From contig CAJNDS010000215.1 in assembly GCA_905221605.1 (NCBI GenBank), positions 1 to 64,000 of the forward strand: 64,000 bases of DNA, read 5' to 3'. The DNA is from Symbiodinium natans. Taxonomy: Eukaryota; Sar; Dinophyceae; Suessiales; Symbiodiniaceae. The position numbers were made by a program, and so were the translations under genes. This document shows positions 36,301 to 45,160 of the stretch, piece after piece. The notes beneath the pieces were generated by a model. It was given only the letters and a program-made list of their open reading frames with translations. It was not told the origin of the DNA and ran no database searches. Positions within the stretch are counted from its first letter, which is position 1; each line of letters starts with the position of its first letter.

Positions 36301-38869
36301 CCCTAAACCCTAAACCCTAAACCCTAAACCCTAAACCCTAAACCCTAAACCCTAAACCCTAAACCCTAACCCTAAACCCGAAACCCTGGTGGATTGCCTT
36401 CTTGTCGGGCTCCGGACCCGGCGTCGGTACAACATGGCGCCTGACCATGTTGCCGACCATTGAGAACATGGGCAAGCGTCGCGTGACGGAAGAGGTTCTT
36501 GCCAAGCGCACAAGGGAAAGCAAATCCGAATACCCCCACGCGTGGGTGATGGAAAGTCCAGCAATAATACTCTTTTCGTGCATCCATAAACTCCTTACAA
36601 AATAATATTATGAAAGGCCCTAATCATAGTACTTCTATTAAGGGGGCAATTTTAGTGTATTTTATTCGTTCCCCCATTCACATGTTTCGTTCGTTCACTT
36701 CGTAATTTCGTGCGTTCACTTTGTTCCTTACAAATTACGTTCGTTTCACTCTCTTCACGGGATAATAATAATAAAGGCGCGAACGTAGTGAGTAAGCCGC
36801 ATGAATGAATATTATAAGGGTTTTTGAGGAGAACTAACCACCCCCGAAAGATAAGAGTGAGGGAGTTACAGTCCTAACGGCCCTTATTATTACATTAGAA
36901 AACCGGAGCACGTGGCGGTGACAGGGAGAGAGCGGTAAAAGCCCCAATTTAATACTGAAATGGTAAGGAGTGAATATAACGCACGCATTTCATATTCAAT
37001 TGTTGGGGCTTTTCCTTGCGCTTATATTATAACTACGAAGTGAATTTAATATTAAAATTGTAAACCGAGAACGAAGTGAACGATTGCACGAATTTTAATA
37101 TGACTTGCCAGCCTTTTTTTGTTGACTTCGGTGTTTCCTTGTAGTCATATTGTTGGAAGGAAAGAAGCTCTGTTTTGAAGATGGGCGTGTGCCCGCATGG
37201 GTTTTGAGCAGCTGAGGGTTTTACGTAGGGTTGGGGTGTAGAGCTGGGTTTCAAGGTTTAGGCTTTCACGTTTAGGGTTTCGGGTCTGGGGTTTGAGGGT
37301 GGAGACTACCTGCGCGTGGTAAGTAAAGGAAACCACAAAACCCGAAGTGAGTAACCCCCTCACACACACACCCACACACACACACAAGCTTCGGGGATAC
37401 CGAACCCACGGCCGAGGACATGGCGCACCATCTCCTTCGGCATGAAGGCGCTGCCTTTTGTTTTGGCGCCGTAAGCCGTAAGCCAGCCTTAATCCATAAG
37501 CCCTAGACCCTAAACCCCAAGCACCCTGAAATCCGAACTTACCTTGAACATGAAGTTTATGGGGGCTGGTGCAGGCAGAAACCCAAACACCCATAGCTAA
37601 GCCCTAAACCCCCTGAATGCCCTGAACCCCATGCCCTTTAAAGCCCGGGCGAACGCTCAACCCATCTTACACCCTGATAAGCCCTGAACCTTGAACCCTC
37701 AACCCATCCTCAACCCTAAACCCTAAGCCCTGAACCCGAAACCCTAAGCCCTAAACTCTGAACCCTAAACCCTGAGCCCGAAGCTTCCCCCCTAATCGGA
37801 GGGCTGTTTCTGGGCAGCTCCGCGGCAGTGAATTGCGCTGCCGCCGTGAAGCTCGCCCGTCGGCTGAAGACCGGCAGCGCCACGGCTGGTGTGGGGTAAC
37901 CTTATAAGGTCCAAGCCCCAAGCATTCTAAGCCCCAAATCCTAAACCCTAAGAATCCCGAGAGCCCTAAAATGCCAGAAATCCTTTGCCCAACGCCCAAA
38001 GATTATCAACTTTGGGATTTAGTGTTTAGGGTTTGGCGGCCACCTTAAATTCTAACACCCTAACTCTTGGTGCCCAGGTGGTGCCCTTCGCCCCTTCGTT
38101 TTGTTCTAGGTTCCCAATAAAGAGACCAACCCCCAAAATGGTACCCTTACTAGGATGGTTCTTGGCTACCAAGAATTAAGCCCGAAACCCTTCGGGCTAA
38201 TAGCTAGTACAAGGCGTCGCGGGCGCAAAAGGTTCTTAAACCCAAAGCCTTAAGCCTACAACCCTAAACTTTAAACCCTAAACCCCAAACCCTCAACCCT
38301 CAACCCTAGACCCTAAACCCTAAACCCTAAACCTTAAACCCTATTTGGTTCTCAGGTGTGGTCGCCACCATCCTCTGCGACAGTGGCCAAAGACACCTCA
38401 CAAAGTTTTACAACCAGAGCGCCTGGGAGGCCTTCCGCGACGCGGCCCTCAACCATAAGACCCTAAACCCTAAACCCTAAACCCTAAACCCTAAACCCTA
38501 AACCCTAAACCCTAAACCCTAAACCCTAAACCTTAAACCCTAAACCCTAGACCCTAGACCCTAGACCCTAGACCCTAAACCCTAAACCCTAAACCCTAAG
38601 CCCTAAACCCTAAACCCTAAACATGTAAACCCTAAACATGTAAACCCTAAACATGTAAACCCTAAACATGTAAACCCTAAACATGTAAACCCTAAACCCT
38701 AAACCCTAAACTCTAAACTCTAAACTCTAAACTCTAAACTCTAAACCCTAAACCCTACACCCTACACCCTAAACCCTAACGCTGTCTTGAGAGGGCATTG
38801 CCTTGAGAGGACTACGGCCTGCAGCCTCCAAGCACCTGCGACGCGGCGGACTTGTCCTTCATCACCTAA
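24072..38869 (+). CDS. cysteine synthase-like PLP enzyme, 16-exon core
   Basis: O-acetylserine sulfhydrylase family, fold-type-II PLP. Exons: 24072-24175, 25223-25280, 25820-25888, 27352-27444, 28355-28443, 28612-28732, 29827-29870, 30297-30373, 30821-30861, 31027-31098, 31467-31509, 32891-32940, 37417-37447, 37802-37888, 38356-38444, 38810-38869 (TAA). They join to 1128 nt in one frame, 375 residues from the first core exon. Visible: ETKLVELR; GKAEFLSPGGCQKDRVA with the PLP lysine near residue 54; VEGTSGSTG substrate/phosphate loop; VLPDDQ; FENPANFRAHYQGTGPE; SAGTGGTLAGVGRF; EGIGNDRLTANFA; VRVSDQEA; EGLFLGSSAAVN; TILCDSGQRHL. Donors are 8 GC, 6 GA and 1 GT; all 15 acceptors are AG|G. Over 90% of the span is intron, mostly telomere-like repeats. 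The 25820 core exon alone shows that the order of family motifs is intact. Cystathionine beta-synthase is less likely from the motifs. Confidence 0.93.
24258..24365 (-). repeat. CCCTAAA then CCCTCAA array
   Basis: About 100 bases, mostly the variant CCCTCAA, within the first core intron. Confidence 0.9.
24486..24950. other. unique intronic block with ORFs on both strands
   Basis: Repeat-free sequence inside the first cysteine synthase intron. Plus-strand ORF 24486-24899 (137 codons) and minus-strand ORF 24547-24903 overlap. Neither has a recognised domain. A mobile-element remnant is possible. Confidence 0.35.
25290..25807. repeat. intron: TTTAGGGG array, foldback, CCCTAAA array
   Basis: Nearly the whole 539-base intron is structured. 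It has a G-strand 8-mer TTTAGGGG array (25290-25460), a foldback with perfect internal arms AATTATAACTGTAC / GTACAGTTATAATT (25552-25672), and a C-strand CCCTAAA array (25678-25807). Confidence 0.95.
25915..26300 (+). repeat. TTTAGGG / TTTAGGGG array
   Basis: About 385 bases of mixed 7- and 8-mers begin 27 bases after the GC donor at 25889. Confidence 0.95.
26330..26890 (+). repeat. dispersed ~0.5-kb element, copy 1
   Basis: Contains GAGAAGGCCCTTCGGCCGAGG and CGCAAAACCTAAGTTTCCTT motifs, and a GGTTCGGCTGGCTGCGGGTG…GAGTAGTGTTTGG segment. All recur in the same order at 35440-36210, in another intron of the same gene, where the first part is tandemly repeated. Confidence 0.75.
27800..28330 (-). 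repeat. CCCTCTAAA 9-mer array grading into CCCTAAA
   Basis: About 25 copies of CCCTCTAAA (27800-28065), a degenerate CCCTAAG/CCCTAAAG section, then CCCTAAA heptamers up to the acceptor of the 28355 exon. Confidence 0.95.
28733..29826. other. cysteine synthase intron with unique and telomere-like parts
   Basis: Unique DNA with short ORFs (28911-29108 and others, no domain), a CCCTAAA array (29250-29390) and TTTAGGG runs (29467-29515, 29730-29815). This is the one decoded intron where the C-strand array comes before the G-strand array. Confidence 0.6.
30116..30290 (-). repeat. CCCTATAAG 9-mer array and CCCTAAA run
   Basis: About eight copies of CCCTATAAG followed by CCCTAAA/CCCTAAG heptamers, ending at the acceptor of the 30297 exon. 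Confidence 0.9.
31115..31450. repeat. intron: TTTAGGG array then CCCTAAA array
   Basis: A G-strand array (31115-31225) follows 17 bases after the GC donor at 31099. A C-strand array (31317-31450) runs up to 17 bases before the acceptor of exon 31467. Confidence 0.95.
31948..32510. mobile_element. foldback elements, family A (two, plus an inner palindrome)
   Basis: One partial copy (about 31948-32040) ends CTACCCATGAACCTTCAAGTA. A second (about 32278-32510) has arms ACTTGGAGGTTCATG and CATGAACCTCCCA. Between them a block with AGGGCCCTTATACATACCC and its inverted partner ATGTAGGGCCCTATGTATACCC forms its own palindrome (about 32050-32200). Confidence 0.7.
33035..33305 (+). repeat. dispersed CCCTTATTCCC…ACCCTTTTTAA element, two copies
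   Basis: Two adjacent copies (about 33040-33130 and 33215-33300) of the element also seen at 575, 3990, 15150, 19545, 22960 and 38080. Each has TTTAGGTTCCCTT(A/G)TA…AAGC(A/C)A followed by a GGG(A/T)(A/G)CC stretch. Confidence 0.65.
34343..34545 (+). CDS. intronic ORF fragment, unidentified
   Basis: Inside the long intron 32941-37416 a frame reads EWHSYLEERISDNSSRWYG and RLQWQPRLGSVCVEYNTYT, then continues into telomere-like repeat. Its mixed, protein-like composition differs from the repeat ORFs around it. The minus strand is also open (VIQDYRFKFFNPWDD). No family is recognised. It could be a remnant of an inserted gene or an element. Confidence 0.35.
34545..34705 (-). repeat. CCCTAAA / CCCCAAA array
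   Basis: C-strand array with a central block of CCCCAAA. Confidence 0.95.
34825..35415 (+). repeat. degenerate ~60-bp repeat with poly-C runs
   Basis: At least seven degenerate units around CCGAAGTCAATTTCGGGACT (each itself a short palindrome, GAAGTCAATTTC), each followed by GGATACCCCCCC. The Pro-rich ORFs spanning it follow from the C runs. Confidence 0.75.
35440..36210 (+). repeat. 150-bp tandem repeat (≥3 units) and downstream part, dispersed element copy 2
   Basis: Unit starts at 35441, 35592, 35742 and 35892 (spacing 151, 150, 150) share AAGGCCCTCCGGCCGAAGAC, CCCCCAACGCAAAACCT and TTCTAGACATGACCTTC. The tail (36088-36205, GGTTCGGCTGGCTCTGG… GAGTAGTGTTTGGGTGG) matches 26735-26880. The overlapping ORFs on both strands repeat with the unit and show no domain. 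Confidence 0.9.
36205..36378 (-). repeat. CCCTAAA array
   Basis: Nearly pure C-strand heptamers. Confidence 0.95.
36600..37140. other. AT-rich island with foldback
   Basis: Composition shifts to AT-rich, with TTCGTTCACT/AGTGAACGAA-type words and no telomere-like repeats. A stem of about 28 bases (AAAAGCCCCAATT… / …CAATTGTTGGGGCTTTT, about 36937-37013) folds back. It looks like a separate mobile element within the intron. No ORF is convincing. Confidence 0.5.
38455..38780 (-). repeat. CCCTAAA array with 15-mer and CTCTAAA sub-arrays
   Basis: Heptamers surround five copies of a 15-mer, CATGTAAACCCTAAA (about 38623-38695), and a CTCTAAA sub-array (38708-38745). The array fills nearly the entire last cysteine synthase intron. 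Confidence 0.95.
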
Positions 38870-39314
38870 AGCCTGCATCGAGAAAAGCCAGGGTTTAAGG
38901 TTTATAGTTTAGAGTTTAAGGTATAGGGTTTAGGGTTTAATGTATAGGGTTTAAGGTATAGGGTTTAGGGTTTAGGGTTTGCAGGTGAAAGTTTAAGATG
39001 TCGTGCTTTAGGATTGAAGGAAGGGGCTGAGGGCTTCGGGGTTCGGGCTTCACGTGTTGGAGCCTAAAAAGGGGGTCGATGTTTAAGCTCAACCTACCGT
39101 GGGGTTCAGGGTGGAGGGGTTTGGGGTTTAGGGCTTAACTGAGGGTTTGGGGGTCTGTAGGGTCTAGACCCCCACCCCAAACCCGAAATTGAAAGGCACA
39201 AAAAACTCGTTCCCCCCCAAAACAAAAATGCAAAACCTCCGAGCCTAAACCCCAAGCCCGAAACCCTAAGCAGCATAGAGCAACAACCCAAAATCCAAAC
39301 CCCATTCCCAGGAG

Positions 39315-39548
39315 CCTTTCGGGTTTAGGGTTGGGGTTTAGGGTTGGGGTTTAGGGTTTAGGGTTTAGGGTTTAGGGTTTAGGGTTTAGGGTTTAGGGTT
39401 TAGGGTTTAGGGTTTAGGGTTTAGGGTTTAGGGTTTAGGGTTTAGGGTTTAGCGTTTAGCGTTTAGGGTTTAGGGTTCAGGGTTTAGGGTTTAGGGTTTA
39501 GGGTTTAGGGTTTGGGGTTTAGGGTTTAGGGTTTAGGGTTTAGGGTCT
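39315..39548 (+). repeat. TTTAGGG array
   Basis: Over 230 bases of G-strand heptamers with few variants, downstream of the cysteine synthase stop codon. Confidence 0.95.
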
Positions 39549-39590
39549 TATGGTGCCCTGACGGCTCTGTGCCATCGCCTAAGCCGGCAG

Positions 39591-39630
39591 GCTGCCAGCT
39601 GGTGGTCATCGCCAAGTGCGCTTGGGCCTT
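39591..39630 (+). CDS. exon-like island, unidentified
   Basis: After CCGGCAG|G one frame reads CQLVVIAKCAWALA. A TTTAGGG array lies just before it and repeats resume after it. No family assignment is possible. Confidence 0.3.
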
Positions 39631-40740
39631 GGCAACCCTAAACCCTTCACCCTCCCCCCTGAATTCTAAACTATAGACCCTAAAGGCGCATGGCTGATGT
39701 CAAACAAACTCAACACTGGGCAACCTAGCTTTGGCAACGCACCCCACCTGTGAACTTCCGGAAGTTGTCTTGCCTTTCCCCTGAGCGTTCTGCGACGATT
39801 GGGAGGGAGCAACCCGAAACCTGGCACCCTAAACCCTAGACCTAAAACCTGAATTATCCTTAGACTCATGACCCTAATTATTAAGGCCCCTATAGTAGGG
39901 TTCAGGGTATCCTGCAGCCGAGCGTTGCTTCCCGTGCTGTCTCGGCTCATGCTGGGCAAGTGTCACGTTTTTCTGATAGGCCGTTTAGGGTTTAGGGTTT
40001 AGGGTTTAGGGTCTAGGGTTTAGGGTTTAGGGTTTAGGGTTTAGGGTTTAGGGTTTAGGGTGGATGGAAGAGGCTGGGCTGTGCTTTCTAGGTTCGTCGC
40101 ATAGCGGATAGGGTTTGGGTTTGGTGTTTTCGCCGCCTTTTCTTCACAGCGCAACAGAAATGTCTGCCCGTCGGCGACAGGAGCCTCGTCCGCAACGCCG
40201 GCTGGGGGCTAAATTTGGGTATTGGGGCTTTGTTAGCTTAGGGGTTTAGGGTTTAGGGTTTAGGGCTAGGGCTTAAGGAGCTGAGGGGTTTGGGGTGTCG
40301 GGGCTTCCGGGTTTGGGGGTTTGGGTTTTCGGACCTCTCTCATGGGACGACCTTGGACCCCTAAAGCGGTAGGGGACCCTTTGTTGAAGATTCCTCAGAA
40401 GGTCATGTGAGGGCCACATGCGGAGTATAGTGAGGGAAAACTTTAGGGGTACAACCTTGGGGTACGAGTCTTAACCGCCTGACTCCCAAGGAACCTCGAC
40501 TGGGCTGCCTACCCTGATTGGGGCTTATCATCACAGTCCTCTAAACCCTAAACGGTAAGTACTTTGGTGGCTTCGTGACGTTCAGGGTTTAGGATAGTTT
40601 CCGCAAACCCAACCCTAACCCCTGAACCCTAAACCCTAAACCCTAACCCTAAACCCTAAACCCCTAAACCCTAAATCCCAAACCCTAAACCCTAAACCCT
40701 GAAGTTCTTCATGACAGACGCGTATGGCCAAAGCGTACAG

Positions 40741-40776
40741 GTGCATCCAGCAGCCAGAACAGACGGCTTCGCCGAG
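40741..40776 (+). CDS. exon-like island, unidentified
   Basis: VHPAARTDGFAE lies between GTACAG|G and a possible GC donor (GAG|GCCTT), phase 0. The same frame stays open both ways (TDAYGQSVQ before, ALPDQHPLSANF after), so it may be longer. Confidence 0.3.
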
Positions 40777-40804
40777 GCCTTGCCGGATCAGCACCCACTA
40801 AGTG

Positions 40805-41010
40805 CCAACTTCTAAACCGAAACCCCAAACCCCAAACCCCAAACCCCAAACCCCAAACCCCAAACCCCAAACCCCAAACCCCACACCCTAAACCCTAAAC
40901 CCTAAACCCTAAACCCTAAACCCTAAACCCTAAACCTTAAACCCTAAACCCTAAACCCCAAACCCTAAACCCTAAACCCTAAACCCTAAACCCTAAACCC
41001 TAAACCCTTT
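40805..41010 (-). repeat. CCCCAAA / CCCTAAA array
   Basis: C-strand array, CCCCAAA in the first third, CCCTAAA after. Confidence 0.95.
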
Positions 41011-41577
41011 ACGGCTTAAGCCGGGCCATGGATCCCCAAAAAATCTGCGCAGATCCTGCCCGAAACCGGAAACGCGCTGCCTTCGCTGCGGCCGGGAGCT
41101 AAGGATGCCAGATATATGGTTTAGGGTTCAGGGTTCAGGGTTCAGGTTTAGGGTTTAGGGTTTAGGGTTTAGGTTTGGAGTTTAAGTTTAGTTTAGGGTG
41201 TAGGTTTTTGGGTTGAGGGTTTAGGTTAAGGTTTAGGGTTGAGGGTTCAGGGTGTAGGTTTTAGGGTTGAGGGTTTTGGGTTCAGGGTTCAGGGCTGAGG
41301 GGAGTTTGGTGTTTTGGGGTTTGAGGGTTTTGGGTTGAAGTCAGGGCTCCTGGGGGAGCTCTGGCTCCGCACTTGAAGGTTCAGGGGTTTAGGGTTTAGG
41401 GTTTAGGGTTTGTGGGGTAAAAAAGTACTTTAAATGAGGTTATAACCCAGATTCAACCATGGTTACCCTACATTTTCGCCGGCTTCTAGCTACAGATACC
41501 CTGCGTTTCACTCTACTTATAACTACCCGTCAAGTAGAAGCTGCATGCCCTGTTGAAGGTTCTGCCTCCAGTAGACC

Positions 41578-41760
41578 ACTTGGAGGTTTATGGATAGGTA
41601 TGAGTAGGGTTATAGGTAGGGTAACTATAGCTAGAACTGGCTATAACCTTCTTCAGGTTACCTAAAACCCTAGTTGGAACGACCCCTGAACCTTCAAGTA
41701 GCCCTACCCTGAACCCTACTTAGAACTACCCCTGAACCTTCAAGTAGCCCTAAACCCTAC
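41578..41760. mobile_element. foldback element, family A, plus tandem right arms
   Basis: Left arm ACTTGGAGGTTTATGG and right arm CCCTGAACCTTCAAGTA (to 41701). The right arm is then repeated (CTTAGAACTACCCCTGAACC…) to about 41825. Confidence 0.75.
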
Positions 41761-41954
41761 ACCCTAAACCCTCAACCCTAAACCCTACTTAGAACTTAGA
41801 ACGACCCCTGCACCTTCAAGTAGGTCGTTGGACCGTTTTGGACTTCAGGTGCTCAAGGACGGGACGATGATGTTAGGTACATCTCTGATATCTAAACCCT
41901 AAACCCGAAACCCTAAACCCTAAACCTCAAACCCTAAAACCCTAAACCCTAAAC

Positions 41955-42095
41955 CCTAAACTGGAGCGAGCCGCGGGCGCTGCGATAAGCAGCGGCGAGC
42001 GATACCGCGTGGCGACAGGCCCGCGGACGAGCCCGAGCCTTCGCCTGGCGATGGCTCGGGGCCGTTGCGCGCGGTGAGCGCGGCCCACGCCTAGA
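41955..42095 (+). CDS. exon-like island, unidentified
   Basis: A GC-rich block reads LERAAGAAISSGERYRVATG and continues open to about 42095. It lies between a CCCTAAA array and the minisatellite at 42.2 kb. The strand is not certain. Confidence 0.25.
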
Positions 42096-42164
42096 AGGGT
42101 TTAACCCGCGTGCCAGCGTCAGTCTGGCTCCAAAGAGAATTACCCTAAACGTTAGGTTTTTAGT

Positions 42165-43085
42165 GACCCCGCACTGGTGCGTCCTCCCCTAAGGGTCCTG
42201 AGCCTTTCTGGGCTCCCCCCCGGACCAGCCTTGGCTCTTTCCGGACCATTTCTGAGCCCGGACCATTTCTGACCCTTTTTGCATTTCTGAGCCTTTTTTG
42301 GGCTCTGCCCGGACCATTTCTAAGCCCTGAGCCTTTTTGTTCTTTCGGACCGTTTCTGAGCCTTTTTGGGCTCCTCCCGGACCATTTCTGAGCATTTTTT
42401 TTGACCTCCGCCCGGACCATTTCTGAGCTTTTTTGAGCTCTTCCCGGACCATTTCTGCGTCTTTTTGAGCTCTTCCCGGACCATTTTCTGAGCCATTTCT
42501 GAGTTTTTTTGGGTTTACACCACCATCTTATGGACAATTTCTGAGCTTTTTGGGCTTCTGCCGGACCAGTTCTGAGCCTTTTTGGGCTCCTCCCGGACTG
42601 TTTGAGCTTTTTTGGGCTTCTCAGGATCATTCAACCATTTTTGGGCTGTTTTGGGCCCAAGCCCTCCCCAATCGTAGAGACGGCGCAGGACCAAAAACCA
42701 AAGGGAGCCCAAGGCATAAACCTCTGGGTCTTGTAAGCCCCGTATAAGCATCAGAATTTGGGAAACACCTGGCAAAAAACCCTAAACCCGCCAAAATCTT
42801 GTAAGCAAGGTCAGGACCAGGAAATCCTTTCAGGAAGCCTCCTTCGGCCATTTCTGAACCATTGAGCCTTTTTTCCGGACCATTTCTGAGCCTTTTTTGG
42901 GCTCCGCCCGGACCCATTTCTGAGCCTTTTTCCCGGACCGTCTGAGCCTTTTTGGGCTCCTCCCGGACCCTTTGTGGGCCTAGCTTTTGGACCAGGCCCG
43001 GAACGTTTCTGAGCCTTTTTGAGCTCTTCCCGGACCATTTCTGAGCCTTTTTGGGCTTCTCCCGGCCATTTCTAAGCCAAGGCCT
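42165..43085. repeat. ~35-40-bp degenerate minisatellite (GAGCCTTTTTGGGCTC…CCGGACCATTTCT)
   Basis: About 20 diverged units alternate GAGCCTTTTTGGGCTCCTCC and CGGACCATTTCT. GAGCC…GGCTC makes a small stem in each unit. Minus-strand ORFs (Lys/Arg/Pro/Gly-rich, WSGRSPKRLRNG-like) are long and repetitive. They could be mistaken for a basic protein but simply follow the unit. Confidence 0.85.
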
Positions 43086-43710
43086 CTACGGGCCCTGACG
43101 TGCCGAAGGCCCGACAAGGGCCGAGGCCACCCCGAACCCCAGCTTAAACCCTAACACCGCAAAACCCTGCGAAGGCCTTCAAGCAAATAAGGGCCTCTAC
43201 GGGCCCTAACGTGCCGAAGGCCCGAAAAGGGCCGAGGCTACCCCGAACCCCAGCTTAAACCCTAGCGATTGAAATACTCATTGACGAAAAAAACTTATGG
43301 GTTCCCTGACCTTAAATGAATAAAGCCTGTACGGTCCCTGACTCGCCGAAGGTCCGAACAGGGCCCCGAGAGACCCCAAAGAGCCACCAAAAGGCTTCAA
43401 AAGACTTCAAAAAGCCCCCTAAAAGAAGGGGGGCCCCAGGATGCCCGTACCCGAAATGAAAAACGCGATTTTTTTGTCTGAAATCGATGGTTTTGGGCAC
43501 CCCTTCATTTTACCCCGGACAGGAAGCCCCCAAAAGGCCCCAAGAGCCACCAAAAGGCTTCAGGCCCTTAAAAGGGGAATCCAGGAGCAGGCACAAAGGG
43601 TTTCCCTGACCTTCAAATAAATAAGGGCCTCTACGGGCCCTGACACGCCGAAGGCCCGAAAAGGGCCGAGGCTACCCCCAACCCCAGCTTAAACCCTAAC
43701 AGCGCAACTG
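43075..43710 (+). repeat. ~110-bp tandem repeat (GGCCTCTACGGGCCCTGAC…)
   Basis: Units near 43080, 43190, 43318 (degenerate) and 43625 share CTCTACGGGCCCT, CGCCGAAGGCCCGA and CCCCGAACCCCAGCTTAAAC. Confidence 0.85.
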
Positions 43711-43867
43711 TAAAGACGTCAAAGCAAGCATCAGGGCACAAGAAAATACATTCCATAAACCCTAAACCCTAATAGAGTATAGTTTGGGTGGCCGGGGTGG
43801 GTTGACGGGCAACGCGAGCGCGCGGCCCGGGGCGTTTCACACCCGAGCGCGCGCCGTCCCCTGCCAC

Positions 43868-44065
43868 ACCCTAAACCCTAAACCCTAAACCCTAAACCCT
43901 AAACCCTAAACCCTAAACCCTAAACCCTAAACCCTAAACCCTAAACCCTAAACCCTAAACCCTAAACCCTAAACCCTAAACCCTAAACGCTAAACGCTAA
44001 ACCCTAAGCCCTAAGCCCTAAACCCAAACCCCAAACCCCAAACCCTGAACCCTAAACCCTAAACC
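43868..44065 (-). repeat. CCCTAAA array
   Basis: C-strand heptamers with CGCTAAA and CCCTAAG variants at the 3' end. Confidence 0.95.
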
Positions 44066-44869
44066 TGAAGCCAAGCTGGCTTCTATCATTGAGGGGTCCT
44101 GGGCTCCTTGCGCACTTTTGCTTCCGCTCAGGGCGCGCCCGCTGTGGTACGGAGCGCCGAGAGTGGGCGCGGCTGGGCTTCAACCCGAAACCCTAAACCC
44201 GAAACCCTAAAACCCTAAACAGACTAAACAGCCTAAACACCCCAAGCATCCCAAACACCCCAAACACCCTAAACCCTCTAAACACCCGAAACACCCGAAA
44301 CACCCTAAACACCCTGAACCCTAAACCCGAAACCCTAAACTCCTTAGTCAGACGAATCACGAGGGAGGTGAGGGCCCATGCGCTCCAAATGAGTCCAAAG
44401 GAGCCCTGAAGAAGACTCTGAGGGAATATGGGGCCCTTGCTTCGGAGTTCAGTAGGGTTTAGGGTTTGGGGTTTAGGGTTTAGAGTTTAGGTTTAGGGTT
44501 TAGGGTGTAGCGTTTAGTGCTTAGGGCTACTTGACCCCTACCTTGCACCTTATGATTTCAGTTGGAATATCGTCCCAAACTAGACAGAAGCCCTAAACCC
44601 CAACCCCTGTAAAGGGTTCTGGGCTCTCTGGGGCCCTGAAGCTAAAAGAGGCCTGGAACCCTGAGCCCTCAACAAAACATCCTAAGCCCCTAAACCCCCA
44701 AACCCCTGAACCCCTAAACCCCTAAACCCCTAAACCCCTAAACCCCTAAACCTCTGAACCCTGGCAGTGTCAGGTTGTTCAGCCCCAGACGTATGACCCT
44801 ACCTATAACTACCCTTGAACCTTCAAAGGTAAGGATAACTACCCCTGAACCTTCAAGTAAACCCTGAAC

Positions 44870-45160
44870 CCTAACCCTAAACCCTAAACCCTAAACCCTA
44901 AACCCTAAACCCTAAACCCTAAACCCTATACCCTATACCCTATACCCTATACCCTATACCCTAAACGTAGACCCCTCAGATTCCTAACTCTGGGCTCCTC
45001 AAGTTTAGGGTTGCGGACTTGGCACCCCAAGCCCTAAACCATGAACCCCAAAAGCCCCTAAACCCTAAACCCTAAACCCTAAACCCTAAACCCTAAACCC
45101 TAAACCCTAAACCCTAAACCCTAAACCCTAAACCCCAAACCCCAAACCCCAAACACCCCC
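44870..45160 (-). repeat. CCCTAAA and CCCTATA arrays
   Basis: CCCTAAA (44870-44925), CCCTATA (44926-44963), and CCCTAAA/CCCCAAA (45055-45155). Two foldback-family right arms (ACCCTTGAACCTTCAA) precede it at about 44800-44855. Confidence 0.9.

Noticed and set aside
42160-43038. Several long basic minus-strand ORFs
   Set aside because: They follow the minisatellite unit; none extends as unique protein beyond it.
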